Of a DNA stretch of 64,000 bases, positions 57,671 to 64,000 are shown one piece after another. This stretch comes from Tragulus kanchil (Eukaryota; Chordata; Mammalia; Artiodactyla; Tragulidae), in assembly GCA_022376925.1 (NCBI GenBank), contig JAIOJX010000032.1, positions 199,264,939-199,328,938 on the forward strand, written 5' to 3'. Made by a program: the position numbers and the translations under genes. The notes below the pieces were generated by a model, which was not told the DNA's origin, did not search any database, and saw nothing but the letters and a program-made list of their open reading frames with translations. The first letter of the stretch is position 1, and the number at the start of each line of letters is the position of its first letter.

Positions 57671-60048
57671 CCTTTCAATGCAATTTGGAAATGCATCACA
57701 CTACCTTTTCTCTTTAGATTTCCCTATGTGCTTCAAAATATCAATTGTGCCTAATACTGCTATTTGTTCTTACAAAATATTTTTATCCAAACTGTATCAT
57801 GATAACTAGAAGTAATTAATTCCATCAACTAATTTTTAAATCAATATTTCTGGTGTCTATCCTAGTCATAATTACTATGCAAAAATAGCAACATAAATAT
57901 TATACAAAAATAGCAAAGGCCAGCCAGTGTATCTTCTAACAGATTCCAGGAATATCACTGTATCTAGGTCAACTTTGTTTGCTGACTTTATACAATAAAT
58001 ATTCCAAACTTTAACTTCTGCTTTAATCGATACGTGCTTTTTAATGTCCTTTCCCTCTTAATCGTCTATTACATTTGTTCTTCTTGGTAACAGACTTTTT
58101 AAAGAGCAGTCAGTCTCACTGAATCCATTACACTCATAAAGCCTTTATTTAGAAGAGAGTATATTTTATCTCTCCCATTTCTTTATCCTACACTTCTATG
58201 AAAGACTTTCCATTTTGCCACCCCGTTTCTTCCTGTAAATGCTAACTGGAATAGTCTGCTTTGCTTTCTTGGCCTCCTCTTCATTTCTGGGGCAGAGCCT
58301 TCTTTATCTGTGTTCTCTGTTCTCTGGGCTATTCTCTGTTTCACAGAATGGTAATTTACTCAGCAGTAATTACATGCATTTGGATACACCAGCATTGTGT
58401 GAACAAGTCTCTATTCTTATACTACCTAGAAAAACAATTATCAGTCAGGTTCTTTATTACCTAGAATAAAACGATTACTTGCTGAGTACTGAAGAAACCC
58501 TCTCTACTCTAGGAGGGAATATATGACATAAGTTTTTAAACCTTTACTTCTGGGAAAAAAAAAAAAAAGCCCATCATCTAAACCCAGAATGCTGAGGTAG
58601 ACAGATGTATGTGTTCAGTTGAAAAGGGGAGGCAGCATATGCAATCACTTTGTAGACAGTAAGACAATTTCTTGACCAGTCATCAGACAAGACCAATGGG
58701 GTAATGGAGAAGATGTGAATCTGTGTAATTCTCATTAATTCTTTCTAGCATCGAGTCCTAATGCCCTCTTATAGAAAAATAATAATAATGACATGTGACA
58801 CTACCTACATTTTGGTAGTTGGACATTTAATTAGAAATTGTTTGACTGCCATCCAATTTCCCTTTCAATGCAATTTGGAAATGCATCACACTACCTTTTC
58901 TCTTTAGATTTCCCTATGTGCTTCAAAATATCAATTGTGCCTAATACTGCTATTTGTTCTTACAAAATATTTTTATCCAAACTGTATCATGATAACTAGA
59001 AGTAATTAATTCCATCAACTAATTTTTAAATCAATATTTCTGGTGTCTATCCTAGTCATAATTACTATGCAAAAATAGCAACATAAATATTATACAAAAA
59101 TAGCAAAGGCCAGCCAGTGTATCTTCTAACAGATTCCAGGAATATCACTGTATCTAGGTCAACTTTGTTTGCTGACTTTATACAATAAATATTCCAAACT
59201 TTAACTTCTGCTTTAATCGATACGTGCTTTTTAATGTCCTTTCCCTCTTAATCGTCTATTACATTTGTTCTTCTTGGTAACAGACTTTTTAAAGAGCAGT
59301 CAGTCTCACTGAATCCATTACACTCATAAAGCCTTTATTTAGAAGAGAGTATATTTTATCTCTCCCATTTCTTTATCCTACACTTCTATGAAAGACTTTC
59401 CATTTTGCCACCCCGTTTCTTCCTGTAAATGCTAACTGGAATAGTCTGCTTTGCTTTCTTGGCCTCCTCTTCATTTCTGGGGCAGAGCCTTCTTTATCTG
59501 TGTTCTCTGTTCTCTGGGCTATTCTCTGTTTCACAGAATGGTAATTTACTCAGCAGTAATTACATGCATTTGGATACACCAGCATTGTGTGAACAAGTCT
59601 CTATTCTTATACTACCTAGAAAAACAATTATCAGTCAGGTTCTTTATTACCTAGAATAAAACGATTACTTGCTGAGTACTGAAGAAACCCTCTCTACTCT
59701 AGGAGGGAATATATGACATAAGTTTTTAAACCTTTACTTCTGGGAAAAAAAAAAAAAAGCCCATCATCTAAACCCAGAATGCTGAGGTAGACAGATGTAT
59801 GTGTTCAGTTGAAAAGGGGAGGCAGCATATGCAATCACTTTGTAGACAGTAAGACAATTTCTTGACCAGTCATCAGACAAGACCAATGGGGTAATGGAGA
59901 AGATGTGAATCTGTGTAATTCTCATTAATTCTTTCTAGCATCGAGTCCTAATGCCCTCTTATAGAAAAATAATAATAATGACATGTGACACTACCTACAT
60001 TTTGGTAGTTGGACATTTAATTAGAAATTGTTTGACTGCCATTCCAAT
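57671..60048 (+). repeat. Direct duplication 21 (57671-58857 and 58861-60048)
   Basis: Spacing 1,190 bases. I saw no internal difference until the last few bases before the junction (ATCCAATTTC against ATTCCAATCT). No repeat family or gene recognised inside. Confidence 0.93.
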
Positions 60049-60516
60049 CTCTTCCCAGTTGTGACACAGCACATATTTGGTTTTATGATTCTCCTGGCAT
60101 CCCTTAAAGACACTATTTCTATATTTTGTTAGATAATACTATTTGCACAATGTTTGATGGTTTTCTGGGCAATTTAAAAACATGATATTTTATGATTTAT
60201 AGGTATTTTTATCACATCTATGCCAATTTGAAGTAGCATGAAAATCATTAATTTTATTTCAAAGATAAGGCAAATGAAGGCCCAAAAGGTCTAATGACTT
60301 TCCCAGAGTATCCCCCCAGTAAATGACGGAGCAGGGACTACAAACCCATTAATGTGCTGGAGGTATAGAATTCTGTTCGAGTTCAAAACAGATTCTTCTC
60401 AAAATGAATTCTATTCAATCTGTAGAATTCATATGATAGAACTATTCTAGGATTCATTATGGAGTAAGACAGTAAAATCTTCTAGTCACTGTGGGTTTTC
60501 TTTTTTTTAAATGTCA

Positions 60517-60660
60517 GCCCCCCTGGTCAGGTGGTACTAATGGTAAAGAATCTGCCTGCCAAAGCAGGAGACATAAGAGACCTGGGTTTGATTCCTGGGT
60601 CAGAAAGATCCTCTGGAATACAACCCACTCCAGTATTCTTGCCTGGAAAATCCCAGGAAC
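60517..60660 (+). mobile_element. Bov-tA SINE, cut by duplication 22
   Basis: First ~145 bases of the same element as 61586-61791, ending at CCCAGGAAC where the duplicated block restarts. Confidence 0.88.
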
Positions 60661-60662
60661 AA

Positions 60663-61585
60663 GTCTCTATTCTTATACTACCTAGAAAACAATTAACAAT
60701 TAGGTTCTTTATTACCTAGAATAAAACGATTACTTGCTGAGTACTGAAGAAACCCTCTCTACTCTAGGAGGGAATATATGACATAAGTTTTTAAACCTTT
60801 ACTTCTGGGAAAAAAAAAAAAAAGCCCATCATCTAAACCCAGAATGCTGAGGTAGACAGATGTATGTGTTCAGTTGAAAAGGGGAGGCAGCATATGCAAT
60901 CACTTTGTAGACAGTAAGACAATTTCTTGACCAGTCATCAGACAAGACCAATGGGGTAATGGAGAAGATGTGAATCTGTGTAATTCTCATTAATTCTTTC
61001 TAGCATCGAGTCCTAATGCCCTCTTATAGAAAAATAATAATAATGACATGTGACACTACCTACATTTTGGTAGTTGGACATTTAATTAGAAATTGTTTGA
61101 CTGCCATTCCAATCTCTTCCCAGTTGTGACACAGCACATATTTGGTTTTATGATTCTCCTGGCATCCCTTAAAGACACTATTTCTATATTTTGTTAGATA
61201 ATACTATTTGCACAATGTTTGATGGTTTTCTGGGCAATTTAAAAACATGATATTTTATGATTTATAGGTATTTTTATCACATCTATGCCAATTTGAAGTA
61301 GCATGAAAATCATTAATTTTATTTCAAAGATAAGGCAAATGAAGGCCCAAAAGGTCTAATGACTTTCCCAGAGTATCCCCCCAGTAAATGACGGAGCAGG
61401 GACTACAAACCCATTAATGTGCTGGAGGTATAGAATTCTGTTCGAGTTCAAAACAGATTCTTCTCAAAATGAATTCTATTCAATCTGTAGAATTCATATG
61501 ATAGAACTATTCTAGGATTCATTATGGAGTAAGACAGTAAAATCTTCTAGTCACTGTGGGTTTTCTTTTTTTTTTTTAAATGTCA
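60663..61585. other. Unrecognised DNA inside duplication 22
   Basis: AT-rich. An MIRb-like trace (GCAAATGAAGGCCCAAAAGG, then ATGACGGAGCAGGG) lies near 61330-61430. No gene. Confidence 0.4.
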
Positions 61586-61791
61586 GCCCCCCTGGTCAGG
61601 TGGTACTAATGGTAAAGAATCTGCCTGCCAAAGCAGGAGACATAAGAGACCTGGGTTTGATTCCTGGGTCAGAAAGATCCTCTGGAATACAACCCACTCC
61701 AGTATTCTTGCCTGGAAAATCCCAGGAACAGAGGAGCCTGGGGGGTTCACAGGGTTGCAAAGAGTCGGACATGACTGAAGCAATTTAGCAC
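61586..61791 (+). mobile_element. Bov-tA SINE, full
   Basis: CCCCCCTGGTCAGGTGGTAC head, GGGTTTGATTCCTGG B-box, CCACTCCAGTATTCTTGCC and GAGTCGGACATGACTGAAGC end. Confidence 0.9.
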
Positions 61792-61800
61792 ACTGCATGC

Positions 61801-62127
61801 ATCCTGGCCAGGAGGGAGATCAAGTCAATCAATCCTAAAGGAAATCAACCCTGGATATCTATTGGAAGGACTGATGCTAAAGCTCCAATACCTTGGTGAC
61901 TTGATGTGAAGAGCTGACACATTGGACAAGGCTCTGATACTGGGAAAGATTAAGGACAAGAGGAGAAGTGAGGGGGACAGAGGAGGAGATGGTTGGATGC
62001 ATCACCGACTCAGTGGACATAAGTTTCATCAAACTCAGGGAGATCATGGGGGACATGGAAGCCTGGTGGGCTGCAGTCCATGGAGTTGCAAAGAGTCGGA
62101 CATAACTTAATGACTGAACAATAACAG
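61801..62127 (+). mobile_element. BovB (RTE) LINE 3' end
   Basis: TGGCCAGGAGGGAGATCAAG, GGAAGGACTGATGCTAAAGC, TGGTTGGATGCATCACCGAC and AAAGAGTCGGACATAACTTA, then GACTGAACAATAACA. It is homologous to the fragment at 30232. Here frameshifts have broken the reading frame, leaving short open pieces only. A 5'-truncated, inactive copy immediately after a Bov-tA. Confidence 0.88.
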
Positions 62128-62541
62128 CCCTGCTCTATTACACTTACTCATGTAAATACAGAGTGATTAAAAATAAATTCCTGCAAACATATAGACTTAA
62201 GACATACTACACAATATCCCCCAAAGCTGTCATTGTCTCAAATATAATCACTACCTTGATTTAAAGCTTCATTTTAGTGGCATCCCAGTATTTTGTAGAA
62301 GGGACAGTTGCTTATAAGCTTTATATGTATTATTTTATTTAGTCATCCTAATAATTCTATGAAGCTACATTATGATTAGTCTCACTTTATAGGTGAGAAA
62401 GATTACATTTTGTTTACGTGAAAATTTAAATCCTAAGGTGTCAGGCTGTGAAATCTATTTTAAAAAACTCTGAGAACCTAAATATCTTCAAAATTACAAA
62501 TGGCAGCCAGTAAAAAAAAATGCCTATAGTCTAACCTAATA
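62128..62541. other. Single-copy DNA, nothing certain
   Basis: A possible L2/MIR trace near 62320-62450. No gene. Confidence 0.35.
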
Positions 62542-63028
62542 CAGCTGTCCCCATCTTTTTGGCACAAGGCATTAGTTTTGTGGAAGACAGTTTTCCTACG
62601 GACTAGGGCTGAGGGGGTGGTTTTGAGATAACTCAAGTGTATTGCATTTATTATGCACTTGAAAAGTGAAGTCACACAGTCTTGTCCGACTCTTTGGGAT
62701 CCGTGGACAAGTCGTGGAATTCTGCAGCAAGAATACTGAAGTGGGTAGCCTTTCCCTTCTCCAAGGGATATTCCTAACCCATGGATCAAACCCAGGTTTC
62801 CCACACTGCAGGTATATTCTCTACCTCTGAGCCATCAGGGAAGCTTGTGTGGGTAGCCTATTCAGTTTCCACGGGCTCTTCCCAACCCAGGAATTGAACC
62901 GGGATCTCCTGCAGTGCAGATTCTTTACCAACTGAGCTACAAGGGAATCCATTGTATGCTTGATTTCTAATCTAACACCACTGCTGATTTGACAGGGGGT
63001 AAGTGGCCTGGAGGCTGGGGACTCCTGA
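62542..63028 (+). mobile_element. hAT-type transposon (MER1-like), split by a Bov-tA
   Basis: CAGCTGTCCCCATCTTTTTG, GGAAGACAGTTTTCCTACGG and AACTCAAGTGTATTGCATTT match the element at 1142. It is interrupted at 62660-62950 and resumes with TTGTATGCTTGA, CACTGCTGATTTGACAGGGG and GGCTGGGGACTCCTG. The Bov-tA insertion is therefore younger. Confidence 0.65.
62660..62950 (-). mobile_element. Bov-tA-type dimeric SINE inside the hAT element
   Basis: Inverted. Two reverse B-box and head units (AACCCATGGATCAAACCCAG ... CTGAGCCATCAGGGAAGC, and AACCCAGGAATTGAACCGGG ... CAACTGAGCTACAAGGGAAT). TTATGCACTTGA before and TTGTATGCTTGA after are the likely target-site duplication. Confidence 0.8.
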
Positions 63029-63621
63029 TCTAAAAAATGTGGCATCACATTGAGAAGCAAGGACCAAACTTCAGCTTAACATATTAATAAGGTGCAAATA
63101 CCTTTTCATCTTTGCTGGGATAAGATGGCTGACTGGGTATGGTAGCTTCTCATTCTTAAACCAAATTCAGCTTATTTTTTTTCTGTATTTTCTCATTCAA
63201 AAGGACAGAGCTAAATCTTCTGTCCAAAGGCATCACAGAGTTAAACTTCAGTCTGTACATGATTAAGAAAACTCATTCTCAAGCCTCAGTAAATGTGAAG
63301 AGGTTCCTTCTTTATGATCCAGTGGGATCCACCTTAAACAGAACTCATTGCATAGTGGTTTTTGTTCAAATACCTGCCTCCTCTTCCCTTGTTTCCTTTC
63401 CCCACTCCAACACCCACATAAGGGACTGAAAGCTCAGGGCATATCATTAATCTTTTCCCATCTTAACACCTCTTTCGAATACCTCTTAATTAAATATGTC
63501 AAATGGTTATATGAACTAAACCAAATGGAAGCAAGAGGTTGGGGAAGGAAAGTGTCTGGCAATTTCTAGTTTGCAGAAACCTCTAAGAAACATTTGCCAG
63601 GAGCAAACCGCCAACATAATG
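63029..63621. other. Single-copy DNA, nothing recognised
   Basis: About 590 bases, no repeat or gene I can name. Confidence 0.4.
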
Positions 63622-63651
63622 AAGTAAAAATGCCTATAGTCTAACCTAATA

Positions 63652-64000
63652 CAGCTGTCCCCATCTTTTTGGCACAAGGCATTAGTTTTGTGGAAGACAG
63701 TTTTCCTACGGACTAGGGCTGAGGGGGTGGTTTTGAGATAACTCAAGTGTATTGCATTTATTATGCACTTGAAAAGTGAAGTCACACAGTCTTGTCCGAC
63801 TCTTTGGGATCCGTGGACAAGTCGTGGAATTCTGCAGCAAGAATACTGAAGTGGGTAGCCTTTCCTCCTCCAAGGGATATTCCTAACCCATGGATCAAAC
63901 CCAGGTTTCCCACACTGCAGGTATATTCTCTACCTCTGAGCCATCAGGGAAGCTTGTGTGGGTAGCCTATTCAGTTTCCACGGGCTCTTCCCAACCCAGG
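63652..64000 (+). mobile_element. hAT with inserted Bov-tA, second copy (truncated by window)
   Basis: Duplicate of 62542-62890, with the Bov-tA portion from about 63770 to the window end. Confidence 0.75.

Larger units (their letters stand above)
59591..61735 (+). repeat. Direct duplication 22 (59591-60662 and 60657-61735)
   Basis: Spacing 1,066-1,069 bases. The junction lies inside a Bov-tA, with GGAACA shared. The first ~40 bases of the second copy differ (AACAATTAACAATTAGG against AACAATTATCAGTCAGG). The T-run before the SINE is 8 bases at 60501 and 12 at 61566. Confidence 0.9.
62512..64000 (+). repeat. Direct duplication 23 (62512-63621 and 63622-64000, continues past the window)
   Basis: Spacing 1,110 bases. 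The A-run at the start is nine bases in the first copy and five in the second. CCTTTCCCTTCTCC at 62750 reads CCTTTCCTCCTCC at 63860. The second copy is cut by the window end. Confidence 0.9.

Noticed and set aside
424..64000. Real segmental or tandem duplications, or a satellite array
   Set aside because: The blocks share no unit with each other, lengths cluster at about 1.1 kb, and the copies differ mainly in homopolymers. A satellite would repeat one unit many times.

Overview
This is nuclear DNA from a pecoran ruminant (cattle, sheep, goat, buffalo or deer type). The evidence is the interspersed-repeat content. There are many Bov-tA SINEs with the Bov-A-like body, BovB (RTE) LINE 3' ends, tRNA-derived CHR-1-type and CHR-2-type SINEs with poly(A) tails and target-site duplications, artiodactyl L1 3' ends, and a mariner-type hairpin MITE. 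Older mammalian MIR, hAT (Charlie-like) and MaLR/MLT1-like fragments lie between them. I found no protein-coding gene, no splice-supported exon and no intact RNA gene. The longest open frame is about 140 codons and lies in repeat sequence, so I read the window as intergenic or intronic. I do not see a new biological system here.

The dominant structure is not a repeat family. At 23 places a stretch of about 1.05-1.23 kb of otherwise unrelated DNA is followed immediately, or after 2-45 bases of filler, by a near-identical direct copy of itself. Copy starts are near 1531, 3983, 5800, 8631, 10687, 13217, 16381, 23106, 25149, 27204, 29304, 31622, 33755, 35688, 38385, 40226, 43379, 45445, 47552, 52454, 58861, 60657 and 63622. 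The duplicated segments share no sequence with one another. The copies differ mainly by homopolymer or dinucleotide length, and the end of the upstream copy often decays. The simplest reading is an assembly artefact in which contigs or reads overlapping by about 1.1 kb were joined end to end without merging. If collapsed, the 64 kb represents about 39 kb of real locus.

Layout: 1-17584 carries seven duplications around hAT, MIR, Bov-tA, CHR-1, CHR-2 and L1 fragments. 17585-21880 is free of duplication, with two CHR-2 SINEs, the mariner hairpin, a Bov-tA and a (TA)18 tract. 21881-48678 is a nearly continuous chain of twelve duplications; it holds CHR-2, Bov-tA, BovB, a CHR-2 nested in a CHR-1, GT and CA microsatellites, and one single-copy island (41292-42224) with a perfect RFX-type palindrome. 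48679-51343 and 53571-57670 are clean single-copy stretches with MIR, an MLT1-like LTR, Bov-tA, CHR-2 and a U2 snRNA pseudogene fragment. 57671-64000 has three more duplications, a Bov-tA, a BovB 3' end and an hAT copy split by a Bov-tA.
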